Source: Saccharum officinarum (taxonomy: Eukaryota; Streptophyta; Magnoliopsida; Poales; Poaceae). From it: DNA of 64,000 nt. The first letter of the stretch is position 1; the number at the start of each line of letters is the position of its first letter. The notes beneath the pieces were generated by a model. It saw nothing but the letters and a program-made list of their open reading frames with translations, made no database searches and was not told the DNA's origin. The stretch is from contig CM036215.1 in NCBI GenBank assembly GCA_020631735.1, positions 17,448,346 to 17,512,345 of the forward strand, read 5' to 3'. Below, piece by piece: positions 11,317 to 22,372 of the stretch. Made by a program: the position numbers and the translations under genes.

Positions 11317-13190
11317 TACAACTTCCCAGAAAGGTTGAATTGTCGGGGGAAATTCATGCTGTGCAAGCAAAGGCGTTGGCCGAAATTCCAGTAGTAAATG
11401 AGTTTCCGGACGTTTTTCCCGATGATTTGCCGGGACTCCCTCCGGATCGGGATGTGGAGTTTAAATTGAGTTGTTGCCTGGCACGGCGCCCATCTCTAGG
11501 AGACCCTATAGGATGCCTCCAAATGAACTCGCTGAACTTAAGGTGCAATTGAATGAACTTTTGAAGAAGGGGTTGATTCGTCCTAGTTCATCGCCGTGGG
11601 GATGTCTGCTATCTTTGTAAAGAAGAAGGATCAGTCGTTGCGGATGTGCGTAGATTATAGACCTCTCAATGCAGTCACTGTCAAAAATAAGTACCCTCTA
11701 CCGCGCATCGACATCTTGTTCGATCAGTTGTCTAAAGCTAAAGTTTTCTCCAAGATCGATCTAAGATCGGGCTACCATCAAATAAAATCCGCCCGGAAGA
11801 TGTTCCAAAGACAGCCTTTTCTACAGATACGGTCTTTATGAGTATCTTGTTATGTCTTTCGGCTTGACAAATGCCCCCGCACACTTCATGTACTTGATGA
11901 ATTCGGTGTTTATGCCTGAATTGGACAAGTTTGTGGTGGTATTTATTGATGACATTTGGTATATTCTGTGAATGAGGAGGATCACGCTGAACATCTGCGT
12001 ATAGTCCTCACAAGACTGCGTGAACATCAACTATATGCGAAGTTCAGTAAGTGCGAATTCTGGCTTCGTGAAGTACCTTTCCTTGGGCATGTGTTGTCGA
12101 TGGAGGAATTATGGTGGATCCCCGCAAGGTACAGGAAGTACTGAACTGGAAGGCTCCTATCTCGGTTTATGAGGTCCGAAGTTTTTCTTGGTTTTGGCNN
12201 NNNNNNNNNNNNNNNNNNNNNNNNNNNNNNNNNNNNNNNNNNNNNNNNNNNNNNNNNNNNNNNNNNNNNNNNNNNNNNNNNNNNNNNNNNNNNNNNNNAT
12301 GTCTTTCGGCTTGACAAATGCCCCCGCACACTTCATGTACTTGAGAATTCGGTGTTTATGCTGAATTGGACAAGTTTGTGGTGGTATTTATTGATGACAT
12401 CTTGGTATATTCTGTGAATGAGGAGATCACGCTGAACATCTGCGTATAGTCCTCACAAGACTGCGTGAACATCAAACTATATGCGAAGTTCAGTAAGTGC
12501 GAATTCTGGCTTCGTGAAGTACCTTTCCTTGGGCATGTGTTGTCCGATGGAGGAATTATGGTGGACCCCGCCAAGGTACAGAAGTACTGAACTGGAAGGC
12601 TCCTATCTCGGTTCATGAGGTCCGAAGTTTTCTTGGTTTGGCTGGCTATTATCGTCGCTTCATCCCGGATTTCTCAAAATAGCCAAGCCAATGACTCGGT
12701 TGCTGCAAAAAGACACCAGGTTTGTCTGGACTCCTGAGTGTGATGCGGCTTTTCACCAACTACGAACCCTCCTAACCTCAGCTCCGGTTTGGCACAACCG
12801 GATATTGAGAAACCATTTGATGTTTATTGTGATGCCTCAGGCATAGGTTTGGGAGGTGTTCTGATGCAGGAAAGCCGAGAGTAATTGCATATACCTCTCG
12901 ACAACTTCGGAAACATGAGGTGAATTATCCAACGCATGACTTAGAACTGGCTGCAGTTGTTCATGCTTTGAAAGTATGGCGGCATTATCTGCTGGGAAAT
13001 GTCTGCAATATCTACACCGATCATAAAAGCCTCAAATACATCTTCACTCAACCCGAGCTAAAATATGCGTCAAAGAAGATGGCTCGAGTTGATTAAAGAT
13101 TATAACCTTCAAGTGCACTATCATCCAGGAAAGGCAAATGTAGTTGCGGATGCTTTAAGCCGTAAGTCTCATTGTCATTCCTTAGTAGAA
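11317..13190 (+). CDS. pol: Ty3 reverse transcriptase and RNase H (frame-interrupted, contains gap)
   Basis: Recognisable in order are the pre-RT linker [19 protein letters not shown] motifs [22 protein letters not shown] and [24 protein letters not shown], and the catalytic FIDD motif. The FIDD region occurs twice (near 11942 and 12389) because the assembly repeats it on both sides of an N run. RNase H follows with [35 protein letters not shown] and [10 protein letters not shown]. At least six single-base frame breaks occur. The enzyme copies the element RNA into DNA and degrades the RNA strand. The true length cannot be read here because of the gap and duplicated flanks. Confidence 0.9.
11852..12198 (+). 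repeat. Left copy of gap-flanking duplication (likely assembly artefact)
   Basis: These 347 bases of RT sequence recur at 12299-12642 (344 bases) immediately across the N run. The copies differ almost only by single-base gains and losses, such as GGTTTTGGC versus GGTTTGGC and GATGAATTC versus GAGAATTC. The right copy continues into RNase H; the left copy stops at the Ns. This is the signature of two error-containing contig ends that overlap but were not merged. Confidence 0.85.
12199..12298. other. Assembly gap of exactly 100 N
   Basis: A run of exactly 100 N is the conventional placeholder for a gap of unknown size. The sequence on both sides is the same RT segment, so the real gap is probably zero or negative. 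Confidence 0.97.
12299..12642 (+). repeat. Right copy of gap-flanking duplication
   Basis: This is the partner of 11852-12198. It contains the more canonical FIDDILVYS motif and runs on without a break into GYYRRFI-type and RNase H sequence, so it is probably the better version of this RT segment. Confidence 0.85.
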
Positions 13191-14106
13191 ACTGATTTTC
13201 ATCGATCTCGCCTTCTACATCCATCAGTCTTGTACAACATCACTGTCAGTTGTACTCTCAAAAGCAGAATTATTGAGCTCCAAAAGACTGACACTGGTAT
13301 ATTCCACATCAAGCGTAAGATGAAAGAGCAAGAAACTACACAGTTCAGGATAGATGAAGAGGGTGTACTATGGTTCAAGGATAGGTTAGTTGTGCCTAAG
13401 GACCGAGAGCTTCGAAATGATATTATGTCTGAAGCACACTCTCTAAGTTGTCCATCCATCCTGGCAGCAATAAGATGTATTATGATTTGAAGCCACTTTA
13501 TTGGTGGACCAAGATGCGGAAAGAGATAGCTGCATATGTTGCTAGATGTGACACCTGTTGCAGAGTTAAAGCTGTGCACATGAAAGCTGGGCTACTTCAG
13601 CCACTTTCCATTCCAGGCTGGAAATGGAAGAGATAAGTATGGATTTCATTGTCGGACTTCCTCCTACTGTCAAAAATCATAACTCTATTTGGGTAATTGT
13701 TGATCGTTTGACCAAATCAGCTCACTTCATCCCAGGGAGAGTGGACTATCGTCCCACTGACTATGCTGAGTTGTACTTCAATCAGATAGTCCGGCTTCAT
13801 GGGATACCTCGTACTATCATATCTGACCGTGGTCCCCAGTTCACTGCTCGCTTTTGGGAGCACTTGCATCACCTTCTGGGGACCAAGTTAGTGAGAAGCT
13901 CTGCTTATCACCCCCAGACATCGGGTCAGACAGAACGAGTTAACCAAATCTTGGAAGATCTGTTGCGAGCATGCGTCATTTCATCCAAGGGTTCTTGGGA
14001 AAAATGGTTACCTTTAGCCGAATTCTCGTACAATAACAGTTATCAAGAGAGTATTAAGATGGCTCCATTCGAAGCTTTGTACGGTCGTAGGTGTAGAACC
14101 CACTAA
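13191..14106 (+). CDS. pol: Ty3 integrase, zinc-binding and catalytic core (frame-interrupted)
   Basis: The N-terminal HHCC zinc domain spans a frame break near 13450 and ends with [11 protein letters not shown]. The catalytic core follows with DFIVGLPP (first Asp), IISDRGPQF (second Asp) and [11 protein letters not shown] (Glu), the D-D-35-E triad. The core then continues with [20 protein letters not shown]. The enzyme inserts the cDNA into the host chromosome. A stop after CRTH (14104-14106) interrupts the frame before the C-terminal part; this is another probable one-base error. Confidence 0.9.
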
Positions 14107-14735
14107 ATTGGATAGAATCTGGTGAGAGAAGATTTTATGGTATTGCTTTTGTTGAGGAAGCTGAGGAACAAGTCCGTACCATCCAAAAACATATGGCTGC
14201 AGCCCAAGCTAGACAGAAAAGTTATGCTGATCGTCGTAGAAAACCACTCGAGTTTGAAGTTGGAGACTTCATGTATTTGAAAGTTTCTCCAATGAAAAGT
14301 GTCCAACGTTTTGGTGTTAAGCGGAAACTTGCGCCAAGATACGTGGGTCCTTTTCAAATCATAGGCAAGAGTGGAGCTGTTGCGTACAAAATTCAGTTAC
14401 CTCCAGAAATGAGTGCCATATTCAACGTCTTCCATGTATCTCAGCTTAAAAAGTGTCTTCGAGTTCCTGAGGAACAAGTTCCTTTAGGTGATATCAGGCT
14501 AGAATCCGACCTAACCTATGAAGAAAAGCCAGTCCGAGTGATTGATACTTAGGAACGAGTAACTAGAAGTAAAGTGGTTAAGTGGTACAAAGTGATGTGG
14601 AGTAATCAGGGAAGTGAGAGTGATGCTACGTGGGAACGGGAGGATTATTTGCGGGATGGTTATAAAGAATTCTTTGAAAAATGGTACGCTTTCCAAATCT
14701 CGGGACGAGATTTTTATAAGGGGGGAGGGCTGTAA
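14107..14735 (+). CDS. pol: Integrase C-terminus: GPY/F-like module and chromodomain
   Basis: The region encodes RQKSYADRRRKPLEF, then LAPRYVGPFQII (GPY/F-like), VFHVSQLKKC, and finally a chromodomain (about 14519-14680) with KVVKWYKVMWSN, DATWERED and LRDGYKEFF. Chromodomains of this kind steer chromovirus integration toward methylated histone H3 in heterochromatin (family knowledge). A TAG at 14550-14552 lies at the chromodomain entry in the same frame; a sense codon is usual there, so it is either a nonsense mutation or an error. The frame continues open after it and stops at a TAA (14733-14735) formed by the first bases of the 3' LTR, so the polypurine tract is itself coding. Confidence 0.85.
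14718..14729 (+). other. Polypurine tract for plus-strand priming
   Basis: The purine run AAGGGGGGAGGG ends one base before the 3' LTR, the expected place for the RNase H-resistant primer of plus-strand DNA synthesis. Confidence 0.9.
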
Positions 14736-17700
14736 CACCTCAAGTGTTTAGCTCCATAATTGCATTGCATTTGCATTGCATAAGCATGAGCATGCATCAT
14801 TCATGTTTGTTATTTTATGTGATGCAACACATGTGATTATTCTAGGGTTTGTTTGATTTATTTCATGAAGTATTTGATAGTTGGTGTAACAAAAAGGTAA
14901 GGTAGCCAATCATGACCTACAACACCTTAGTTATACTTAGGGTAACATTTGGAACAAGTTTCATGTTGACCAAAATTACAAATTTGCCCTCCAAGAGAAG
15001 TTGACCACCATTTGACCCTAGAAGGCTCTAGTTTGACCAGTTAAAAAGTCCAGCTTAGAAATCTTGCATGGAGAAGCAACCTTAAGTAAAGTTGTAGAGA
15101 ATTTCATGAGGAACAAAAGTTCTAATATGGCCATCTCATGAAAATGACCAGAGCATGCTCAAAAATGGCCCACAAGTCAGCTTGAGTGGTGATCAACACT
15201 TAGAAAAATTCTAAGTCTGGAAATTGGACTTTTCAGTTTCACTGTACCTCACTTTAGCAACTTGTAACTCACAAACTAGGCCAAACTAGACTATGAGCCA
15301 ATTGACAAAATTGTTGTCCACACATAGCTCTACAACATTGTCAATATCACCATCACCTGGTTCTCAATAGTTTAGGAGATATAGTGTCAAGAAGTTAGGG
15401 TTTCAGTCGGCATTGATCTCTGAAACTGCATTTCAGTTTCCAAGTACACTAGTTTGGAGCCCTGTAGTTTCAAATCCAAACCGAACTAGCTCATGGTGCC
15501 TTTTACAAACTTGTAGTGCTCACATAGGTCTACAACTTTGCTAATTGGAGGTTTCACTAATACGAGCTGGTTTGAGAGTAAATCGTCGACGAAACTGCCC
15601 TGTCAGTCGGTCTTTGGAGGCGCGGTTTCAGTCACGAGCTCGAACTCCGGCCTGTCGTGGCGCCCGGGCAGAAGAGCGTCGCCGCGTGGCGTCCAAGCTC
15701 TGTCGTCGCCTCCACGTCGCGAGCCCAGGCGCGGAGATGAAGACCGAGCCGACACCTCCACCCCCACACTCACGCTCACTCTTCTCTCCTTCACTCTCGC
15801 TCTGGCCGGGTTCACCGAGGCGGAAAACGGAGGCGCCATTGCCGCCGCAGCCCGCCCCGTGCTTGTGCAAGCTCACCGTCGCACCACCGTCCTCCAAATC
15901 CCGTCCACCGCTCCACCAGCATCCCCTCCACCTCCTCCAACCGTTGCTTGACCGGATTGTGTAGAGGTGAGGGCGAATTTCGGTTTCCGCCACCGTGAGT
16001 CCTCGTCGGCGCACTGTCCGCGCGGCGGCTCACCGTGGCCAGCTCCCTACGGTCATCCTCCATTCTCACTAGTACATGTTTTGGGTTCCGGGTCAGGTAG
16101 AGAAGCCTAGGTGATGACGTTACCGGATGGGATGGCCGGTACACGTCGGAACACCGTCGTGCGCCGCCGTGCCATGGCCGCCGATACGGTGCTCACGTGG
16201 CCAGCGGCACTTGCTCCACCTCCGTCCTTTTCCGTGGCATGGAGAGGTCCGCCATGTCCTCAGGAAGCCGCAGCACACCTCACTTAGGTCCCTGACCCCC
16301 GGAGCTCGCCGGACCACCACCGGGTGCCGCCTCCGAGCCGCGGTCGCCATGGCCGTCGTAGCTAGGGTGGGATAGGTTCAGCAAATCTAGGTTTGGTCGA
16401 TGCGGGAAGTCGCGGGGAAGCCGTTGGTGCTCCTTTCATCGCCGGAGGCGCCGTCGTCGGCGAGCTTGAGCTCACCGGAGTCACGGCCGTCTTCCCCCTT
16501 TCGCTCTCTCTCTGGCCTGCGGGCCCGCACTGTCAGCGTCGCGCGCGCGGGCGGGGCGCCAAGGCAGGCCGCGCGCTGGCTGGGCCGCGCTAGCAAGCCG
16601 GGCCGGCCCAGTGTCACTTTGGATTTATTTCATTTCTTGATTTTTATCACAGTTTTAAGTAAGGTTTGGAAAAATGAAGATCTAGGGTTTTACTTGCCCA
16701 AAAATTATGAGATAAATTTTGTTAGGATCTACATGATGTGGAGTATTTTAGAAAAATATAAATCTGGTATGTGATGTTTAGTTTTCTGAAGAATTTAATA
16801 GAGCTTCCAAATGTGTTTTGGAATGCATGCAAATTTGTTAAATTTATAACTTGAGCTGTAGTGTTCCATAAATCATGAAATTTGGTGGGTAGGTTACTCT
16901 ATGCTAGCCCTAGCTCTGGTAAAAATTTGGGCATCAGTGCTTAAGTAATTTCCAAGTTATAATGCTATCTTGTTATTCTAGGAAATACTTAAATGAATTT
17001 TTGTAATTTTTCTACATGTGCAATGTTCATATAAATTTTTGGAGAATGTCTTGGTACCCTAGAGTATCCAAGAAAATTAAGAAATCTGTTGTTTGACACT
17101 TTTTACTATGCTTGGTTATTTATACAAAAATCAGCCTTTTTGGCTTAGGAATTTTGTGTAGGGAGTTCCTGTGAATAAATTGAGTTCAAAATTTTACAGT
17201 AGTCTCTTTGTGGGTCAGAGAGTCCCCTGTAATTTTTGTAAAATTTTAGGAGCAGTTTACATATATGTTTACAATTCCACCTAATTAATTAAGTAAAATA
17301 AGAAATGGGTTTAAATAAATATTCTAGGTGGGCACACCTTACTTCCTGGTGTCTTTGTGATATTTGTGAACTTGTAGTAGCATTAGTTTGGTTTTAGAGA
17401 ATGTTTGCCACATCAATAAATATTTAACCTTTGTAATTTTAGGTTTTCTGGACAGCTAAGTAGTAATTCTAAATTTGGCTTTGATAAAATTGGTTGCTGG
17501 ACAACTTGTAAATACCAAAGTTGGAGTAAACTTGATGAACTAGCTTGTGTTAAAATTTGGAAGCATTTGGCTTAGTAGTTTGAGAGTTACTGTTGTTTAA
17601 AGTGGCAGTTCAAAATCTGCTACTCTCTGTGTTGGAGAAGACAGATTCTGGAACTTGTGAAGTTTGACATGGAAAACTTAGGAGTTTGGAGTTGAGGTCT

Positions 17701-19740
17701 GAAAATGAATTGTAGTACATTTCTTAGGCTTTCCAGATTGGCTTAGATCATATCTTTTGGAATTGTAAATCTCCAGTTGTGATAAAAACAAGTAGCTGCT
17801 GTCCAGAATGCTTACTGTGGTGTTTTGCTGATTGTTATGGTGTGATATCCTAAGACATGCTACTTTTGTAATTGTTAGGTGTTAGGGCCTTAACTGAGGA
17901 TGAGCAGCTTTATCTTAGGTTAAGTAGATTAGGTGAGTACTTCTCTACCGGAGAGGAAATTTGCACCTACTCTTTTGAAGTGATTTGAGTAGAGCGTTAA
18001 ATTGTTGTAATACATTTCATTCCGAGCATATTGCATCTTTCATTATGCATTCACGGGATTTATTATGCACTCATGCAATAGGTGTACCGGAGGGGGTAAC
18101 TCTCCTCGAATTCGAGCCGGTAATTCCGGAGGAGAACCAGGAGCAGCAGGAGCCCGAGGAACCAGTCGGCAAAGGAGACGTCGCTGAAGACCTTCCTGAG
18201 TGCCCGGACCACAGGCCTGCAACCTTTCTGAAAGGCAAGCCCCGGTGCATGCTGAACCTACTGTTTTATAAATTAATCTTGAGTACTTTTAATTGTTTAC
18301 TGCATTAAGTTGTAGGAGTTATATGAAAACACTTGTTGCATTGTACCTGTCCTTGTCCAGATATCGTACTTAATCCTATTTTAGGTTTAGGCACGTGTCA
18401 ATGCTTAGCCCTGCTTAGTACGGTAGAAGTCGGGTGATTTCCGGTCATCCGCGAGATGTAGGAAGGAGTCATGAGTGGCTCTATGGCTATCGTGGATGGA
18501 ACCATGCCTTAAAATGAAATTGAGACCGGGCGGGAGTTCGATAGTACAGCCGCAAGACACTTCACGTCTTGGGTGTGGAGCTATGCCCGTCTGAGTCATT
18601 TAAGGACCGATTCGCTGTACGTCCTTGAGTCATGTTGAACGCAGTCTAACACTTAGTTGGCCGGATAAGCCGTTCCGACCGCGAAGTCGAGTAGTATGGT
18701 TCAGGCCGGGAATCGAATGGTAGGTTGCATCTTGGAGGAGAGAAAGGATGTGCTTGGGGACATTGGCGTGAGACCAAGGGGGGGTTAGAGTCCCTATCAC
18801 CTGGCAGAGTGTCGCCCTTGGGGACGCGACATTATTCGGACCCGCGATTCCTGAACTGTACAAAAGATGACCTGAGCAGCCCTCGCCAGGCGTGACTCGG
18901 TGAGTGTTAGAAATACCCCTCCAGCTGGATAGGAATTCGATTCGAATCGCCGTCGCTCCCGGTTAGTGAGCACTTGACTTGAGCAGCGGCAACGTAGATC
19001 TCATTAAATGAACAGATGGTTAAGTAAATGATATGATGTTGCCGAAATGATATACCTGCTATGGATATAATAATAATGTTGTTTGATTATACTCAAGTGA
19101 ATGTTTAGTACAGGTGCTAAGATAGATGACAGGTAAATGCTAAAAATAACTGCTAGTACATGTTATAAGAGTTTCAACTACTTATGCCTTTATGCAAACT
19201 GTGGTGTCAGCTAGCCTCTTGTGTAAGCCTTGCATAATCCTTGGTGTCACTTTATTTCTGGTTTTCGATGGGTAAGTCTAGCTGAGTACATTCCAGTACT
19301 CAGGGTTTATTCCCTCCTGTTGCAGATGACATGCTTTATCAGGGCTTCTGCAAGACTTGTCTCCACCCTGCGGGTGAAGAAGACTAGATCACTTGGGCGT
19401 GATCGTCTTTTATGTACTTTCCTCATGCTTTTGCGGGTTGTGGATCATCAAGACTGGCAGTAGTTAAATAACTGGTGTGTGTGTTATGCTTCCGCTACTT
19501 TCAAACTTGGTTTGTAATAATTGCTACTCCGTGGTGTAAACTTATTTCAGAACTACTTGTGAAATGTATCGTATGATGTTGTATGTTGAATGATGCGATC
19601 CTGGTTGTAAGCAGTTTGGTTTGAAATCCTTCGTGATTTCGATTGACTACCGGGATTATATGGGCTCAAGTTTGAAAATTTGAGCGCTTCGGTGCTTGTT
19701 TTCGTACTTGTGCTCTTATAATTTGGTCGGTTCTGTTACA
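14731..19740 (+). repeat. 3' long terminal repeat (5,010 bp)
   Basis: It has the same length as the 5' LTR, with the same TGTAACA and TGTTACA ends. By eye there are 20 substitutions: 19 are C/T or G/A transitions, many at CpG or CpNpG sites, and one is a T/G transversion (near 5443/17331). No indel is present. The pattern fits deamination of methylated cytosine since a recent insertion. Confidence 0.97.
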
Positions 19741-19745
19741 ACCTG
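19741..19745. repeat. Target-site duplication (right), ACCTG
   Basis: Exact partner of 2838-2842. Confidence 0.95.
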
Positions 19746-21695
19746 CGTGGTGTGACGGCGGGCAGTCCCGCTTAGTGGTGGCTATTTCTGCGCAAGAGGC
19801 TCTCTGACTGGCAACCGGAGGCTGTGTGTGGCACTTCTGCTTTGATGAGACAGCTGGGCTAGTCGCGTTGGTTTGTAGTGTTGGTGTCTGTAATATGGAA
19901 CAACTATATGTATTGGTCGATGCAGAGGCTGGGATATTTTTAATATATTCCTTTTTTTTGAAAAAGATCGCACTTTCGCCCAGTTTATTACTCACTAGCT
20001 CACTGCTCACCCATGTGGCCTAAGCAAAGCTTTTTGGCCTTTAATCTGGCTCCGGCGTGCCAAAAGCACAAGTTAACCAACCGCACTACTATATAGGACA
20101 CGCGTAGGCCACGGATGAGAGTGGCAGAGAGATTCTTTGCCGGAGCGGCGGAGCGCCTGCGAACTGCGGTGTCGTTCCTCCGTACGCTGGAGCTAGCACA
20201 GCTCCGACCAATCCAATCCGGCGGCCAATCACGGCTGCCGCCGCACGTGCATGCGTCGCCGGAGTTGGTGAGACTACTGCGGCGTGCTGGCGTGCCATGG
20301 GTAGCGCGCACTCGATCGACGGTGGACGTGGAACGGCCGGCGCGCGCCGACCATTATTGTATACTCTGCCGCCTTAAAAATGAACGGCGCTCGCACTGGT
20401 TAGTTGCGTTGGGTACCGTACGACGTACAGTGCGGGTGTACATGCGTGGCTCGACCTTTGCCGCCTCCTCGCCGACCGATCGGCGCGTTAGGTGACCTAC
20501 CACTACCACCATGTGACGTACGTGACGAAGGCGACCTCACCTCATGTGCTGTGCTGGCCTCGCTCGCTCACCGGCGACAGTGCATGCACACAGACGCCGA
20601 GGCGGTGTAAAAATAGAAGCCATAGGTAGATACGTATATCTCACTTTCCCGTGATGGTTCCATCCTAACCAAAACGTTTGTTTCTATATATATACGTATG
20701 GATATGGATGGGTGCAGAGGTTGAGAAGATGTGAATTAGCTTAGTTAGCTAGGGTGGTGGTTGGACTCTCGATTAAGCAGCTAGCTTGACAGGACCGGGC
20801 ACCGGCAGTTTCAGCAGCCTGGCCGGGCTTAGGTGTTCCGGCCGGCACCTATGGAGTGAGAACAGATCAACTAATTATGTCTTGGCAATTGGCATGCATA
20901 GTCTTGTTATTGTATTTGGCAGTAGTCCTACGCAAATCGGACATATCACAGTGACCAACAACGACAGTCTAACCCACGTTTAAGCTAAGCCCATCTCTAG
21001 CTCAGCACATGCAATTAATTAACATAGTAAGATGGGAACAATGCACAATTTGGTAGAGTAAGTAGTAATTTTTCCTTTACAATTACGAAACCGATAGGGT
21101 TAGCCCGTCCTGTTTGGAACAATGATGAATGGTAAGAAGGAACGAAAGAAAATACACAGTGGCTAGACTGTCGTCTTACTAGGTTTCTAAGGAATAATGG
21201 TATCTAGAAGAAAGACGACATTTTCCACAACGAAACCCCACTTTTGGAACATGCATGCTTTGCGCCCTTTGTCAATCGATAGATCTACTTTGTTCTCAAC
21301 CACAACCACTCTCTCAAACCGAATCATTGTCCTTTTCTGTTCGTTTCACTGCTCCTTAACTCCAAAACAAAGATAATTAACGTTGTCCACGGCCCACACA
21401 TACTTATTCTACTAGTAAATAATCTCATCAAATCGTCAGTCTAATCAAAGTGTGATGAGCAAACATACTGCCAACTACCTTGTGGGAAAAAGTAGGCACT
21501 TGTTTTGATTGATTATATTCCAATCCAACGTCGATCGTCAAGCTCAGGTCACCTCCTGCCTGTGCTCTCTAATTAATTTATGTCCCTAATTCATCAATTT
21601 CGCTAGAATATTATTATTAGGCAATTATTGGTCCTCGACCACATTTCTCCAACAAACGCAAATTCTTGACGACTATACCCTTGCTATTCATAAGA
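19746..21695. other. Intergenic DNA between the chromovirus and the Mutator-like element
   Basis: No gene is supported. The first 200 bases continue the GC-rich repeat interrupted by the chromovirus. At 20100-20600 a GC-rich stretch gives an open frame of 126 codons without recognisable domains. From about 20640 the DNA is AT-rich, with a TATATATATACG run at 20686. I see no coding exon or RNA gene. Confidence 0.4.
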
Positions 21696-21705
21696 AATAT
21701 ACATT
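21696..21705. repeat. Target-site duplication (left) of the Mutator-like element
   Basis: AATATACATT precedes the left terminal inverted repeat and recurs exactly at 25591-25600. Mutator-like elements usually make 8-10 bp duplications. Confidence 0.9.
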
Positions 21706-21888
21706 GGGAAAAGTCTAGATAACCCCCTGTCCTTTGAACCCTGGAATAGTTTGGCCCACCACCTACAAAATCAGGTTTCCTACACCCTAACCTTGCAAAT
21801 CAGTTTAATTAACCCCCTGGGCGGTAATGGAGGGCGGTTTCTGCTGACGTGGCGTCTGGCGTGGCAGCCCTGGCTAGCGTGGAGGAGG
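21706..21888 (+). repeat. Left terminal inverted repeat of the Mutator-like element
   Basis: About 183 bp, roughly 93% identical by eye to the reverse complement of 25408-25590. It contains a TTAATTAACCCCCTGGGCGG word shared with the partner. Confidence 0.92.
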
Positions 21889-22372
21889 GGCGCGTCCCAG
21901 CCCCACCCGTCAGGTGACGGTTCAGCTGAAATACGCCTCCCTTGCCCCCTTCCCGTCTCTCCTCCTCCCTCTCTGCCCGCGCTCCATTCAGTACACCTCG
22001 TTGTCTCCTCCTACTCCGGCGAAATGAACGGCGCGGTGATGATCGGCAGCACGACGCGGTGACTCACAGCTGCACGTGTACCAGGTCCGCACCCTCTACT
22101 CGTGTATCGAACTTGTGTCTACATTTGCGCCGTATGAGATTGCAGAGGGATTGCAGAGCGGTGGTTTTGGGGGAAATTGGGGTTTTCTGTGCGGCGGCGA
22201 TTAGGGTGCGGCATAGTCGTTGGTGTGGTTTTTGAGCGGTGCATGATCATGGTTAAACTATCTTGATGATGTTTATCGATTTGTTTGCTGCGATTAGTAG
22301 CTAGGGTTGTAAAAAAATCGGTTCTTGGAGTGGTTTTGGTGTTCTGATAACTTGTATGTCGATGATGGTAGG

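Larger units (their letters stand above)
2843..19740 (+). mobile_element. Complete Ty3/gypsy chromovirus with an H3-tail-mimic ORF
   Basis: This is a full-length LTR retrotransposon of about 16.9 kb. In order it has a 5,010-bp 5' LTR, a primer-binding site, an extra ORF with a histone-H3-like N-terminus, gag with a CCHC knuckle, protease, reverse transcriptase, RNase H, integrase (HHCC, D-D-E, GPY/F-like), a chromodomain, a polypurine tract, and a 5,010-bp 3' LTR. The LTRs begin TGTAACA and end TGTTACA, and the element is bounded by a 5-bp duplication. The domain order and C-terminal chromodomain place it in the plant chromoviruses, and the very long LTRs suggest the Tekay/Del lineage (inferred). 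The LTRs differ at 20 of 5,010 positions with no indel, so insertion was recent. The internal region contains a 100-N gap and many frame breaks, which are probably assembly errors. Confidence 0.97.

Noticed and set aside
20115..20495. 126-codon open frame on the + strand
   Set aside because: No recognisable domain, no supporting splice or promoter context, in GC-rich DNA.
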